Counted from the first letter of the stretch, positions 1 to 9,404 are shown. The stretch: 35,833 nt of DNA from DASPOF01 sp035626155 (GCA_035626155.1 DASPOF010000107.1:1-35833), one strand, 5' to 3'. Numbers and translations: made by a program. The notes: generated by a model not told the origin, from the sequence alone.

Positions 1-500
1 GTCGCAGTCGGTGTTGCCGTCGCAGTCGGAGTTACGGTCGCAGTCGCGGTGGCCGTCTGAGTCGCGGTCGCGGTAGGAGTAGCGGTCGCCGTCTGAGTGG
101 CCGTCACGGTTGGCGTCGCGCTGGCCGTCTGAGTCGCCGTCGCAGTTGGCGTTGCGGTGACGGTTGGGGACTGCGTCGGCGTTGCTGTCGCTGTCTGGGT
201 TGCGGTTGTTGTCGCGGTCTGAGTGGGCGTGGCCGTGGCCGTTTGAGTCGCGCTCGCAGTTGGCGTTGCGGTGGCGGTCGGTGTGGCGGTCGCCGTTGCC
301 GTTGCGGTCGATGTTGCGGTGGCCGTCAGAGTCGCCGTCGCAGTTGGCGTCAGCGTCGCTGTCTGAGTTGGCGTGGCAGTGGCGGTTGCGGTCCGCGTCG
401 GTGTTACGGTTGAAGTGCGTGTGGCTGTGGCCGTCGCGGTCAATGTCGGTGTCGCGGCAGTCGTCGGCGTCGCGCTCGCACTGGGCGTCGGCGTGGCGGT
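1..500 (-). repeat. Thr/Pro/Ala-rich low-complexity coding repeat (C-terminal tail of the S53 peptidase)
   Basis: On the minus strand this stretch reads as short units such as TPTATATPTQTAT repeated without interruption. On the plus strand it appears as a degenerate 6-bp GTCGCN/GTTGCN rhythm. It encodes an extended, possibly cell-wall-spanning or O-glycosylated linker. The same kind of linker occurs in the NHL protein next door (about 3270-3430), where it leads to a C-terminal domain. A further domain beyond the window edge is therefore likely here too. Such tracts are prone to slippage and assembly errors. Confidence 0.85.
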
Positions 501-2678
501 CGGTTTTCCCGCCGGGGCGGCCATCACCAGGTTATTCACGTTCACTGTGCCGATTCCCGTCGCAAAGTCCCAACCCGTCCCGGTCCCATACGCGGGTTGA
601 TACGCGCTATTCGACGTGGAAAGCACGCCGCGACTGCCCGACGGCTGATAACAGTTGTTCGTGCCCGTGCAGTTCACATCCATGTCGCCGAGCGTCACGT
701 CATAGAATATGCACGAACCGGACACCTCGTTGCCGAGCGTGGAGTTGCACCACGCGCTCCCGCTCGCGCCATACTCTGCGGCGGCCAGTGAGTAATAGAA
801 TGGATTCGGATTACCCTGGCTGGTCCCGGTTCTCTGATTAATCAGCGCCTGGATGCCTGCCATGATTGGTGATGACACTGAGGTTCCGCCGAAACCCGAC
901 CACGTGATCGGATCGCCGGAACAGGATGCTCCACCGTTGGCGGTGTCTGAGTAGCAAGCTATGTAGTAGTGGCCCCAGACTCCATTGGCGGCGAACAGCG
1001 AGACGTCCGGGATGTCGCGCACGCTGTCGCTCGGATTCCCCAACACGGATTGCCATGCCGGCTTCGGATATCCGGCGCAGGTTCCGCTGACCACGCCGCT
1101 GACGCTCGGGGTTCCCGTCGCGCATCCGCTCGGACCGCCGCTGCCGGCTACAACTGTAAGGTAGCTTGCTCTGCCCTTGCTGCTGTTGCAAAACCCGCTC
1201 GAGCCATAGGTCACTTCGGAAGGACCATAGACGAATTGAGCGATCAGCTCGCTTGCGCACGAGTCGTTCCACGGAATTTCCGGCACATATGAAAGCGCAG
1301 AGCCGTAAGTGGATGAGTTCGACGCGCTCCAGTATGTGCTGGTTGTGCCCGTGTACGCGTCGCCGAAATCCGTGCCGCCAACCGACACGTTGTATGGCGT
1401 CGAGGTGAACCCGCTCACCGTGATTCCGTGCGTCGCGTTACTCTTGTTAGCATCGGAACTGGCCGCGCCTTCATCTCCAGCCGAGACGAACACGGAAACG
1501 CCCTCTGCAACCGCCGTCTGATACAGGGAGTTGATATACGCATTGGCGCTCGCGCCGAGGTTCGGCTCCGACTCGCCATAGCTGATGCTGACGATTGCCG
1601 GCGGAGGCGATTCGGTGCTCAGCAGATTCTGAAGGGCAATATAGCCGCCGAAATTGGATGCGGTATCCGCGCACGAAGCCAGGACGATCGCTGCGCTGGG
1701 CGCCGCCGCGCTCGCCCATTCCACGTCGATTGCGGCCTCGCCGTCGTCGCCATTGGCGCCGGGATCCGTGCACGCGCCTCCCGTACCCGGAGCCGGATGA
1801 ATCTGGATAAAGGTAGCGCCCGGATAGGCGCTGGCGAGACCGAACGTGCTCCGGAATGTGTCCCAGTCGCCAGGATAGTTATAGACGTCGCTGTCCTCGA
1901 TCAGCGCGATCGTCTGACCTTGGCCGGCGTAGCCAGCCGCGAAAGCGGGATTGAAGTTGTAGATAGTAGCCAGGTCGGCGGGCACCACCAGGTCGCAGGG
2001 GATGTTGAGCGGACCGCAAAAATAGCCACTCGGGCTGTAATTCGGGCGCGGGATGTTCATCGGGTGGGGCTTGAAGTCGTGCAGCGAGACAATCCCGACT
2101 ATCGCGGGCGCGAGCGCGGCCGGGAGCTGCGGGTCGCTCATGTTGGCTATATGCTGAACGCCATCGACCTCGAGCCGATGAATCTCAGTATGGAAGGCCT
2201 CGCGCACCGCGCCCGCGGTACCGGAAAAGTCGATCACTACTCTGCTTGGATAGACCACATTGACGGTAAAGCCGCGCGATTGGAGCCAAGCGGTGATCGT
2301 CGCGAGGTCCTGCTCGGCCAGTCCATAGCGCTCCCCGATTTGCCGCGCGGTGAGCCAGCGATGATAATTGGGCGAATTCGGATCGTGGAGCTGGTCGATG
2401 TACTGCTCGAGCGCGCGTTCCCGGGCGGAAGAGCGCCGCAACAGGAGGAACATGTGCTCCATCGGGAAGTCGTCGGAAACCGGACCACGATCGTTGCGCG
2501 CGCTCGCCTCGGGACGCGTGTTGCCCCCTAGCGTAATCAGGGCCGCCTCGTCGATGTTCTGCGACAGCGCTGCGCCCGCCGGCGCGCTTGAGCCGGTCGG
2601 GAGGCCGTAGTCTGCCCCTGCCAGCAAAAGCACACTGATGAGGCCCGCCAGCAAAACGAGGTTAAGGCGGCTTTTCAT
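1..2678 (-). CDS. S53 family peptidase (sedolisin/kumamolisin type), 3' end beyond window
   Basis: This is a secreted acid-type serine-carboxyl endopeptidase. The ATG at 2678 opens a frame with no stop down to base 1, giving at least 892 residues. A hydrophobic N-terminal signal (about residues 5-22) is followed by a Pro-kumamolisin activation domain (about 70-205; YHRWLT and VVIDFSGTAGAVREAF are typical). The catalytic domain then shows the family triad: Glu314 and Asp318 in GEAAIDVEWA, the oxyanion Asp402 in VSAGDEGA, and Ser600 in GGTSVSSP. A calcium-site-like DVTLGD follows. From about residue 727 the chain becomes Thr/Pro/Ala low-complexity sequence that leaves the window. The activation domain and all catalytic residues are intact, so an active enzyme is likely. 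The start is the first Met before the signal, although the ribosome-binding site is weak. Substrate is unknown. Confidence 0.93.
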   Translation of the reverse strand, partial: MKSRLNLVLLAGLISVLLLAGADYGLPTGSSAPAGAALSQNIDEAALITLGGNTRPEASARNDRGPVSDDFPMEHMFLLLRRSSARERALEQYIDQLHDPNSPNYHRWLTARQIGERYGLAEQDLATITAWLQSRGFTVNVVYPSRVVIDFSGTAGAVREAFHTEIHRLEVDGVQHIANMSDPQLPAALAPAIVGIVSLHDFKPHPMNIPRPNYSPSGYFCGPLNIPCDLVVPADLATIYNFNPAFAAGYAGQGQTIALIEDSDVYNYPGDWDTFRSTFGLASAYPGATFIQIHPAPGTGGACTDPGANGDDGEAAIDVEWASAAAPSAAIVLASCADTASNFGGYIALQNLLSTESPPPAIVSISYGESEPNLGASANAYINSLYQTAVAEGVSVFVSAGDEGAASSDANKSNATHGITVSGFTSTPYNVSVGGTDFGDAYTGTTSTYWSASNSSTYGSALSYVPEIPWNDSCASELIAQFVYGPSEVTYGSSGFCNSSKGRASYLTVVAGSGGPSGCATGTPSVSGVVSGTCAGYPKPAWQSVLGNPSDSVRDIPDVSLFAANGVWGHYYIACYSDTANGGASCSGDPITWSGFGGTSVSSPIMAGIQALINQRTGTSQGNPNPFYYSLAAAEYGASGSAWCNSTLGNEVSGSCIFYDVTLGDMDVNCTGTNNCYQPSGSRGVLSTSNSAYQPAYGTGTGWDFATGIGTVNVNNLVMAAPAGKPTATPTPSASATPTTAATPTLTATATATRTSTVTPTRTATATATPTQTATLTPTATATLTATATSTATATATATPTATATPTASATQTATATPTQTATTTATQTATATPTQSPTVTATPTATATQTASATPTVTATQTATATPTATATQTATATATVTPTATATPTA

Positions 2679-2863
2679 GGAGAATCGCGATCCACAATGG
2701 CACCCGTTATGGCGTGGTGCAAATGTGAGTTGATTGGAAGTAGCAATGCCCACGCCGTCGCAAGCGAATAATATTCAGGCCAACGGTGCGCATCGATTCG
2801 CCCTCCCGACCGGACGGAGCGACGCCCGCCCGCAGCGCGCTCTTGATCGAGAAATCGCTGTCC

Positions 2864-2882
2864 GCTCTCTCGCTGGGAGAGC
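2864..2882. repeat. Weak REP-like hairpin in the S53/NHL intergenic gap
   Basis: GCTCTC and GAGAGC are separated by 7 bases, followed by a GAGGGGAGGG tract. It resembles a decayed copy of the CCTCTCCC/GGGAGAGG hairpins at 9.3-10.2 kb. It may instead serve as a weak terminator for the NHL gene that ends at 2943. No other feature is visible in 2679-2942. Confidence 0.3.
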
Positions 2883-2942
2883 CGCTTAAGAGGGGAGGGA
2901 CTGATGAGGGAACGCGTAAGAGAAAGCCGCGTTATCGCGAGA

Positions 2943-5903
2943 TCACTTTTTCCCGGCGCCGGTCACGCGTACATTCACCTGTCGATGGTTCGGATCATCA
3001 CTCGTGATCGCGAGTGTCTGCGGCGGCGTTGCGCCTTCCGATTGCGGCGTGAAAGTGACTATCACCGCCTGCGACTTTTCCCTCTCGAGCGAAAAGCTCC
3101 CCGCGCCGCTCTCGACCTCGAATGGCGACTCGAGCGTGCTCTCGACCGTCACATAGAGTGAGTATTTGCCCGTGTTCCTGATCGAGACGCTCTTCTTCAC
3201 CGTTGCGCCGACCCTCACCCTGCCGAAACGAACCGCCGCGGGGGTAACGGTGAGCTTTCCGCAGTGCTTGGGATCCGGCGTCGGAGTCGAGGTGGGCGTC
3301 GCGGTCGCGACGGCGGTGGGCGTCGCGGTCGCAGTCGCCGACGGCGTCGGCGTTACGGTCGGCGTCGCGCTTGGGGTGGGCGTCGGCGATGCGGTCGCGG
3401 TCGCGGTTGGCGATGGTGTCGCGATCGGCTGAGCGAACGCGAGCACGCGATTATTTCCGCTGTCGGCAATATACAGATTGGCGCTGCCATCGAGCGCGAT
3501 CGCAAGCGGCGTGAAGAGCGAGTCGGCGCCCAGTCCGTTGGCATCTCCGGGTCCGTCCCCGTCGTTCGCGCTGTTCTGGAACATGTTCCCGTCCTGTCCG
3601 AATACCGCGCGCGCGCTGAGGCCGGCTGTCGCGCCGCTGGCCGACGGATTCGAATACTCAAGCACCCGGCTGTCGGCCGAATCCGCCACGAACAGATCTC
3701 CCGCCGCATCGAGCGCGACCGCCGTCGGCGCGCACAGGCTATCCGGGCCAAGCCCGGTTATGTCGCCGGAAGCGGCGCCGGCATTACATCCCGAGCCCGC
3801 GAATGATTGTTGTCCAATCACGATGCTGGCTACCGTATCCGGGAGCCCGCCGCTCGCGGGCGCATCGAACCCGAGCACGCGGTCGTTTCCCGTGTCGGCT
3901 ATATAGAGATTGCCCACAGAGTCGATAGTCACTCCCTGCGGATTGCACATGCCGGTCGCACTTGGCGCAGGATTCCCACTGGCGCCGTTGCTGCACACCG
4001 CCGATGTAAACGCATCGCCTGAGGCGCCCTGCCCGAAGACGCGGCTCGCGGCTTGCCCCGATGCGACCGGCGCCACGAATTCGAGCACGCGATTGTTGCC
4101 GCTGTCAGCTATGTAGAGGCCGCCCGACGGATCGAGTTCGACTGCTCCAGGAGCGCACAAGGACGCCGCGCCGATTCGGCCCGCATTGCACGCGTGCGAG
4201 GTGAAGCTCGATCCCTGTCCGATTACCAGGTCCGCCGCGAAGCCGGCGCGCTGGCCGCTTGCGGTGTAGCTTGCGAACGGATCTGGGAAGCGCAGCACGC
4301 GATGGTTATTGGTGTCCGCAGTGTAAAGGTTTCGCGCCGCGTCGATCGCGATCCCGGCCGGAGCGCACAGGCTGTCGGCGCCGACGCCGCCCACGTCGCC
4401 ACCCGCTCCCCCGTTGTTGCATCGCGACGAGATAAGGTCCGGCTGGCCGATCACGATCGCCGCCGCGGCGCCGCTCGCGAACGATGCTGCATCGGGCCAT
4501 CCGAGGATCCGGTTGTTCGCAGTGTCCGCAACGTAGAGCGGATGCGGCGGCGGCCCGGCGCTCGTGTCGGCGGCGATGCCGGCGGGCGCCTGGAGGCCGA
4601 TCGCGTCTACGCGATTGACGGCTCCGTGAAGCAAATCGGGCTGCCCGAGCGCGCGATTGGCGATCGCGTTGTCCGGCGGATTATACAGTTCATTATATTC
4701 GAGCACGCGATTGTTACCCGTGTCGGTAACGTAAAGATTGTTCAGGTAATCGATCGCGAGTCCCTCTGGAAAGGACAGGCTCGATGCGCTCGGGTTGCCC
4801 GCGCCCGGGCCAATAATGAGATTTGGAATAGTATTCGATAGGGCCACGGCCGAGTCATAAATACACAGTTGATTGTAACCCTCGCTCGCGAGATAGAAAT
4901 TCCCGAACGCATCGACCGCCGCCCCGGCCGGATACGCCAGGGTGTCGCCGGAGAAGATGAGCGCCGCGCTGGTGAGGTTCAATCGGCCCGAGCCGAATGG
5001 GCCGTCGTATTCGAGCGCGCGCCCGTTTCCCGGGTCGGCAACGTACAGGTTGCCCGAGGAATCGACCGCGGCGCCCACGCCGAGAAAGCCGCCGAAGCAT
5101 AGTGATGTGCTGGTCGGCGCGCCGCCCCGATTGCACGCCGCGCCAGAGAAGTCGCCCTGACCGAAGACGAGGTCGGCGCTCGTCTTCGCGCTCAGCGCCG
5201 GCACGCCGGAGGAGGCTGCGAAGGGCGCGAAGTAGGCGAGCAAGCGATTGTTCCCGACGTCGGCGACAAACAGGTTGCCCGCAGAATCGACCGCGAGGCC
5301 TTGCGGCGCACACAGGCTCTGGGAGCCGATGCCGCCCTGGTTGCAGGCGGCCGATGAGAAATCTCCTCCCTGGCCGAAGACCGCGGCCGCGGCGAATCCG
5401 CTCGTCTCTCCCGTTGCACTGTATATGGCAAACGGATCCGCAAAGACCGTCACGCGATTGCCCTGCGTGTCGCCGACATAAAGATTCCCGGCCGCATCAG
5501 CGGCGACCCCAGCCGGCTGGCACAGGGTGGCCGCCGACGGCGTTCCACTCTGATTGCACGCATAGGAGTAGAAGTCCTCCTGCCCGATGACGATATCGGC
5601 CGGGGCGCCGGTTGCGAATCCGCCCGCATCGCGCCATCCGAGAACGCGGCTGTTGGCGGTGTCGGCGACGTAAACGTGATTCGGGCTGGTCGCGATCGAG
5701 ATCGCCACTGCGCGCGGCTGATCGAGCGCGCTGGCGTCCACGAAATTCGGAGCGTTGTGGATGAAATCTATCTGGCCCAGCACGCGGTCGGCAATCGTGC
5801 CGCCGCTTGCTGCGGCGAGGATCGCGCAGAGCGCAGCGGATGCGATCGCGCCGGCAGCGATCGCGAGCGTCGAGTGCGCGCCTCCCCACGCCTGCGAGCG
5901 CAT
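2943..5903 (-). CDS. Secreted NHL-repeat beta-propeller protein with Thr/Pro linker and C-terminal ASH/HYDIN-like domain
   Basis: This 986-residue extracellular or periplasmic protein starts at the ATG at 5903, behind a strong purine-rich ribosome-binding site (AAAGGGGGGAAGCG). A signal-like hydrophobic stretch covers about residues 12-34. About twelve NHL-type blades follow, each ending in a motif like GNNRVLEY or ANSRVLGW, usually with LYVADTGNN just before. Most blades also carry a LCxPxGxAxD segment. The number suggests two six-bladed propellers. Residues about 825-878 are a Thr/Pro/Ala linker. The last roughly 105 residues (from KLTVTP, with VRFGRV, VSIRNTG and VTFTP) look like an immunoglobulin-like ASH/HYDIN domain. 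No catalytic residues are recognised, so a binding or surface scaffold role is inferred. It lies upstream of the S53 peptidase on the same strand with a 264-bp gap. Confidence 0.88.
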   Translation of the reverse strand: MRSQAWGGAHSTLAIAAGAIASAALCAILAAASGGTIADRVLGQIDFIHNAPNFVDASALDQPRAVAISIATSPNHVYVADTANSRVLGWRDAGGFATGAPADIVIGQEDFYSYACNQSGTPSAATLCQPAGVAADAAGNLYVGDTQGNRVTVFADPFAIYSATGETSGFAAAAVFGQGGDFSSAACNQGGIGSQSLCAPQGLAVDSAGNLFVADVGNNRLLAYFAPFAASSGVPALSAKTSADLVFGQGDFSGAACNRGGAPTSTSLCFGGFLGVGAAVDSSGNLYVADPGNGRALEYDGPFGSGRLNLTSAALIFSGDTLAYPAGAAVDAFGNFYLASEGYNQLCIYDSAVALSNTIPNLIIGPGAGNPSASSLSFPEGLAIDYLNNLYVTDTGNNRVLEYNELYNPPDNAIANRALGQPDLLHGAVNRVDAIGLQAPAGIAADTSAGPPPHPLYVADTANNRILGWPDAASFASGAAAAIVIGQPDLISSRCNNGGAGGDVGGVGADSLCAPAGIAIDAARNLYTADTNNHRVLRFPDPFASYTASGQRAGFAADLVIGQGSSFTSHACNAGRIGAASLCAPGAVELDPSGGLYIADSGNNRVLEFVAPVASGQAASRVFGQGASGDAFTSAVCSNGASGNPAPSATGMCNPQGVTIDSVGNLYIADTGNDRVLGFDAPASGGLPDTVASIVIGQQSFAGSGCNAGAASGDITGLGPDSLCAPTAVALDAAGDLFVADSADSRVLEYSNPSASGATAGLSARAVFGQDGNMFQNSANDGDGPGDANGLGADSLFTPLAIALDGSANLYIADSGNNRVLAFAQPIATPSPTATATASPTPTPSATPTVTPTPSATATATPTAVATATPTSTPTPDPKHCGKLTVTPAAVRFGRVRVGATVKKSVSIRNTGKYSLYVTVESTLESPFEVESGAGSFSLEREKSQAVIVTFTPQSEGATPPQTLAITSDDPNHRQVNVRVTGAGKK

Positions 5904-6096
5904 CGCTTCCCCCCTTTAGCGATTCGGGCTTTGCGCGCGGAATCAGGCGGCGCGTGCGCCCGGCCGCTAATCGCCGCCGAGCATAGTCCAACACGCCGTC
6001 AATTAGAACAGCACGACGTGTGCGGTCGATCGCGCCTGGGCGAGGTTTGCGGCGCCTCTCTGGCGCTACAAATTGTCGGATTCGATCGGGACCGGA

Positions 6097-7479
6097 TTAT
6101 CCCTGCGCCGCAGATGCGCGCCTGCTCGCCGGCTCCAGCACGGCCTCGTCCGGCTCGGCCGCGGGCAGGCCAAGCTTGTCGAGCACCGCCTTCTGGCTGA
6201 CGCGCAGGCCGCGGTCGGCGAGTTCCGCCACGATGTCGGCGAAGACTTTCGCGTCCTCATCGTCGGGCAATCCCAATGAGATTTGCGGATAGCGCTTTTG
6301 CGGGCCCAGGTTCAAATCCACTATGGGCCTGACCAGGTCGCGGTTGAGCGTCGCGCCGAGCCTGCGCGCGTCCGAGGCGAGAATGTCGCGGCGCACCGCT
6401 TCATGAACTTCCGCGGCCGCGCGCGATCCTCCCGATGACGGCAGCTCGGTAGTCAGGGTCTGTCCGAGCACGGCCTTGGACACCTGCGCGTCCAAATACT
6501 CGCAAAAACTGCGGTACAACTCGGAACTTCCGCCCTGGTGCGCCTCGGTGAACTCGATCACCATCGATTCCGGAATTATGGCGGCTGCATCGGTGCCGAT
6601 ACTGGAGACGGCCCTGAGCAGGGTCTGCTTGTCGGTCTCGGTCGCTCCCGGATGGTACTTGCCGACTCTAAGCGGCTGCCCGAACACTTCGGTAAACGTT
6701 ACCCAGTCCTTTATTACATAGTTCTTGAACAGGTATGACCATCCTGCCGCGCGGGCCAGGCCGCCGCGAATAGGCAGTCCGGCCTTGGCCCTCGCGAAGT
6801 GAGTAATGAACTTGTATGGCGCAAGCGGGGCGGTGAGCGGCTGGATGCCGACGCCGCCGCGCAGGGCGGCGTACAATCCGGAACCCGAGAAGTGCGCCGG
6901 TGCGGGCCGCGCCTCGCCCTCCACCGGGATCGATTGCCCCTCGTTCGACAGGGTGCGCACCAGTACCTCTTCGCCCGAAATCCAGTCGAACATGAACCAG
7001 CGCGGGTCGCGCCACACCAGGCGCCTGGGCATCCACTCGCGCCCCTCGGTGTCCCATATTATTTCGGTCGCGGAGAATCCCTTGCCGATCGCGTCGAGAA
7101 TCTCGAACAGTGAGCTTGCGAGCGCGAGCGGGCCGTCGATCACCAGCTCGCGCACCAACTGCGCGGCGCGCAAATCGGCGGCATCCTGCGATGCGGGCCG
7201 GACGACGATGTCGAGTTGCGAGACGGTTTCCTTGCGGGTTCCGAGCACCGCCAGATAATGGAGGTCCTTCTCCTCCATCTCCTCGGCCAGCTCGAGATAT
7301 AGAAATGGATCGCCGAATTCGGATTGGCGCAGGATAGCTGCGAGCCGTTCGGGCGTGAGTCCCACGGACGGATGCATTACGGAGAATATGTTTCGCACTC
7401 CCGCCATCGTGGGCGCCGCCTGCTCTTCGCGCAGGAGCCCGGTATCAACTTCCCGTCCGTACGCGTCATAGAGTGTCAT
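6097..7479 (-). CDS. Mu gp29-like phage portal protein (DUF935 family)
   Basis: The portal is the dodecameric ring at the head-tail vertex through which DNA is packaged. This 460-residue product has the family layout: an N-terminal segment (GLTPERLAAILRQSEFGDP, then LYLELAEEMEEKDLH), a central region (FEILDAIGKGFSATEIIWD), and a later YLDAQVSKAVLGQTLTTE followed by ALNRDLVRPIVDLN. The start at 7479 follows GGAG by 6 bases. It is the last gene of the leftward phage operon. In Mu the next genes encode head morphogenesis protein F and the capsid proteins. Here a 193-bp gap leads to a host-like NHL gene, so the module ends at the portal. The frame is complete with no visible decay. Confidence 0.88.
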   Translation of the reverse strand: MTLYDAYGREVDTGLLREEQAAPTMAGVRNIFSVMHPSVGLTPERLAAILRQSEFGDPFLYLELAEEMEEKDLHYLAVLGTRKETVSQLDIVVRPASQDAADLRAAQLVRELVIDGPLALASSLFEILDAIGKGFSATEIIWDTEGREWMPRRLVWRDPRWFMFDWISGEEVLVRTLSNEGQSIPVEGEARPAPAHFSGSGLYAALRGGVGIQPLTAPLAPYKFITHFARAKAGLPIRGGLARAAGWSYLFKNYVIKDWVTFTEVFGQPLRVGKYHPGATETDKQTLLRAVSSIGTDAAAIIPESMVIEFTEAHQGGSSELYRSFCEYLDAQVSKAVLGQTLTTELPSSGGSRAAAEVHEAVRRDILASDARRLGATLNRDLVRPIVDLNLGPQKRYPQISLGLPDDEDAKVFADIVAELADRGLRVSQKAVLDKLGLPAAEPDEAVLEPASRRASAAQG

Positions 7480-7522
7480 GGTAATCTCCGAAGCGTTGCG
7501 CAGATTTACGGCATCCCGCCTA

Positions 7523-7699
7523 TCAGGTCTGTTCCAGCGGCTCTTTGGTCTCCGATTCGCCGATTTTCAGGAACCACGCGCCGCCGCATCGATGGCACGG
7601 GTCGGGCATGCGGGCGAGCGCGAGCACGAATCGATGGCCGCATCGCTCGCATTCCCACTTCCAGTAGTTAATCACCAAGATGCTCGCTCGCGTGTGCAT
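7523..7699 (-). CDS. Small zinc-ribbon protein between terL and the portal gene
   Basis: A 58-residue frame starts with an ATG whose bases overlap the terL stop codon (ATGA), so translation is probably coupled to terL. It contains two knuckles, CERC at residues 17-20 and CHRC at 35-38, spaced like a rubredoxin-type zinc ribbon. A Trp/Tyr-rich segment (NYWKWE) precedes the first knuckle. It ends 43 bases before the portal start. Its position within the packaging genes suggests a packaging or DNA-binding accessory, but I do not recognise the family. The coupled start and the paired CxxC motifs argue against a chance frame. Confidence 0.72.
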   Translation of the reverse strand: MHTRASILVINYWKWECERCGHRFVLALARMPDPCHRCGGAWFLKIGESETKEPLEQT

Positions 7700-9240
7700 C
7701 ACCAGGCGCCCCCGCCGAAGCCGCGCCCGGCGCGTATTCCGATCGGCGAATCGTCGTCGGCGGGCGGACCGTAGAGCCCTGTTGCCGGCGTCTCCGCGCT
7801 CCGATTCGCGGCCGGCGCCGGCGTATATGCGATTTCGTTCGTCTCCGCGCGCGAGGCGAAGTATGCGAGCGCCGCGGCAATCGCGGAATCACCGTGGCGC
7901 TGCCCGTGGTCGGCGCCGCGCGTACGCCGGTCGCTCACGCGGGCGACCCCCTGCTCGATCGCGATCGCGCGATGGTCGCCGAGGATGTCCGCATCGCGCG
8001 GCAGCTCGATCATCGCGTCCTCGAACGCCGCCTTGTAGCGCGGCATGTTGTCGCGGTACCACTCCGCCGTAAGCATCACCTGTATGATTCGCCCGCCGTA
8101 ACGCTGGCGCGCGGCCTCGGCGAGATACTGGCCATTGCCGCGCGCATCCATCGCTCCCGCGACCAGTCGCGGCAGCCGGTCCGCGACATAGAACAGGACC
8201 TGCTCCTGCTGGCGGAAGGGAATGTTGCGAAGCTCGATCGCAAGCGGGGTGCGGCGCACGAGACCCTCGCCGATCACGAGCGGCCAAATCACGGTGAGAT
8301 CGCCCAGCCGTCCGAAGTCCTCGCCGAAGCACGTGGCCGCCGCCGGGTCGATTGCGGCCAGCGGCTCGGCGAGATTGTCATCGCACCACGCCGCGCACGC
8401 AGACTTGCGATGCTCCTCGGGCTGGTTCGAGAAATCGGACGGCATCGACCATCGCAGCACGGGGATTCCCGCGCGCATCCGCGATTCGATCAGCATCGAG
8501 CTGAGAAACGTCCCCGATGACGCGCGCGGAATGCAGAACAATTCCTCGTCGGCGTTGTCGCCGTAAAAATCGAGCAGCTCCCGGCGCCACGCGCGCTCGC
8601 CCTCGGCCGACCATTCGCGCTTGAGCCGCTCGCAGATTTTGCCGTATAGCCCGTCGCGAATCGCGTCGTCGAGCGTGACGCGATGGAGCGAGTAGGGGAG
8701 GCGGCCCGCGCGGATGTCATTAATAAGTTCGTTGAATGGGTTGTCGGCGCCGTTGTGAGTGGAGATGATTCGCACGCGCCCGCCCCACATCGTGAATGCG
8801 AGCGCCGCCTTGAGCAGCCCCGGCAGGTCGTCGTGAAAGGCGGCCTCGTCTATCACGGCGCATCCGTCCTTGCCGCGCAGGTTCGACGGGCGCGATGAAA
8901 GCGCGACGATTTTTCGGCCCGATGCGAACCGGATGCGGTAGGCGAGGATGTCGCGGTCCTCGTCGGCCACCGCGATTTCCTCGATCGCGCGGGCGGCTTT
9001 GTTGAAGCGGCGCGCCCACATCGCGGCTGTCTCGACGAACTCGAGCGCCATGTCCTTGTTGTAGCCGATGTACCAGGCATCGCTTCCGCCGCGTCCGGCG
9101 ACTGCGGCGCGCAACGCGCAATCGGCGGCCTCGGTCCAGGTGGCGCCGATCCGCCGCGACTTCTCGGCCACTTTGACTTGCGCGCCGTCGGCGATCCATC
9201 GCCGCTGGTACGGCAGCAGTATCGAAAGGCGATCAGGCAT
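7699..9240 (-). CDS. terL: Phage terminase large subunit, Mu gp28-like
   Basis: This is the ATP-driven packaging motor and nuclease, 513 residues. The N-terminal ATPase shows an adenine-side YQRRW (11-15), a Walker A variant KSRRIGAT (27-34) and Walker B CAVIDEAAF with Asp131-Glu132. A STHNG coupling motif follows. The C-terminal nuclease half carries FGEDFGRLGDLTV and a late GHRHGDSAIAA-like segment (read as GQRHGDSAIAA), as in Mu-type terminases. The start at 9240 follows a GGGAGC ribosome-binding site. The stop overlaps the small zinc-ribbon gene. The gap upstream to the tape-measure-like gene is over 1 kb and holds the DUF559/repeat patch, so terL may need read-through or its own promoter. 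The C-terminal 40 residues are Gly/Pro/Ala rich and look disordered. Confidence 0.92.
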   Translation of the reverse strand: MPDRLSILLPYQRRWIADGAQVKVAEKSRRIGATWTEAADCALRAAVAGRGGSDAWYIGYNKDMALEFVETAAMWARRFNKAARAIEEIAVADEDRDILAYRIRFASGRKIVALSSRPSNLRGKDGCAVIDEAAFHDDLPGLLKAALAFTMWGGRVRIISTHNGADNPFNELINDIRAGRLPYSLHRVTLDDAIRDGLYGKICERLKREWSAEGERAWRRELLDFYGDNADEELFCIPRASSGTFLSSMLIESRMRAGIPVLRWSMPSDFSNQPEEHRKSACAAWCDDNLAEPLAAIDPAAATCFGEDFGRLGDLTVIWPLVIGEGLVRRTPLAIELRNIPFRQQEQVLFYVADRLPRLVAGAMDARGNGQYLAEAARQRYGGRIIQVMLTAEWYRDNMPRYKAAFEDAMIELPRDADILGDHRAIAIEQGVARVSDRRTRGADHGQRHGDSAIAAALAYFASRAETNEIAYTPAPAANRSAETPATGLYGPPADDDSPIGIRAGRGFGGGAW

Positions 9241-9315
9241 TCAGAAAGCTCCCGGAAGGAGGAACACGCCCATTGCGTGCCGCAGATGGATGGAGTTGTA
9301 TTCCATTACTCAGTG

Positions 9316-9365
9316 GATTCTGACTCCTCTCCCTCGATTCTGACTCCTCTCCCAGAGGGAGAGGA
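9316..9365. repeat. REP-like repeat A: tandem 18-bp direct repeat plus hairpin
   Basis: GATTCTGACTCCTCTCCC occurs twice in a row (9316-9333 and 9336-9353). The second copy runs into a perfect hairpin, TCCTCTCCC / loop AGA / GGGAGAGGA (9345-9365). It lies in the gap between terL (start 9240) and the DUF559 gene. The gap at 9241-9595 otherwise holds only repeat B and no convincing gene. Confidence 0.7.
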
Positions 9366-9404
9366 CTGAGCGTTGCGCGCCTGCGGCGCGTTCTTAATCT
9401 GTAA

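Noticed and set aside
1..500. Possible CRISPR or tandem DNA repeat array
   Set aside because: The periodicity is a degenerate 6-bp codon rhythm encoding Thr/Pro/Ala, without spacers or constant repeats.
164..841. Plus-strand frame across the Thr-rich repeat
   Set aside because: Ser/Arg/Trp-rich translation of the antisense of the S53 peptidase repeat; the minus strand shows a continuous peptidase with all active-site residues.
1428..2531. Long plus-strand frame opposite the S53 peptidase
   Set aside because: Antisense shadow of the peptidase; the Arg/Val/Ala-rich product has no family features.
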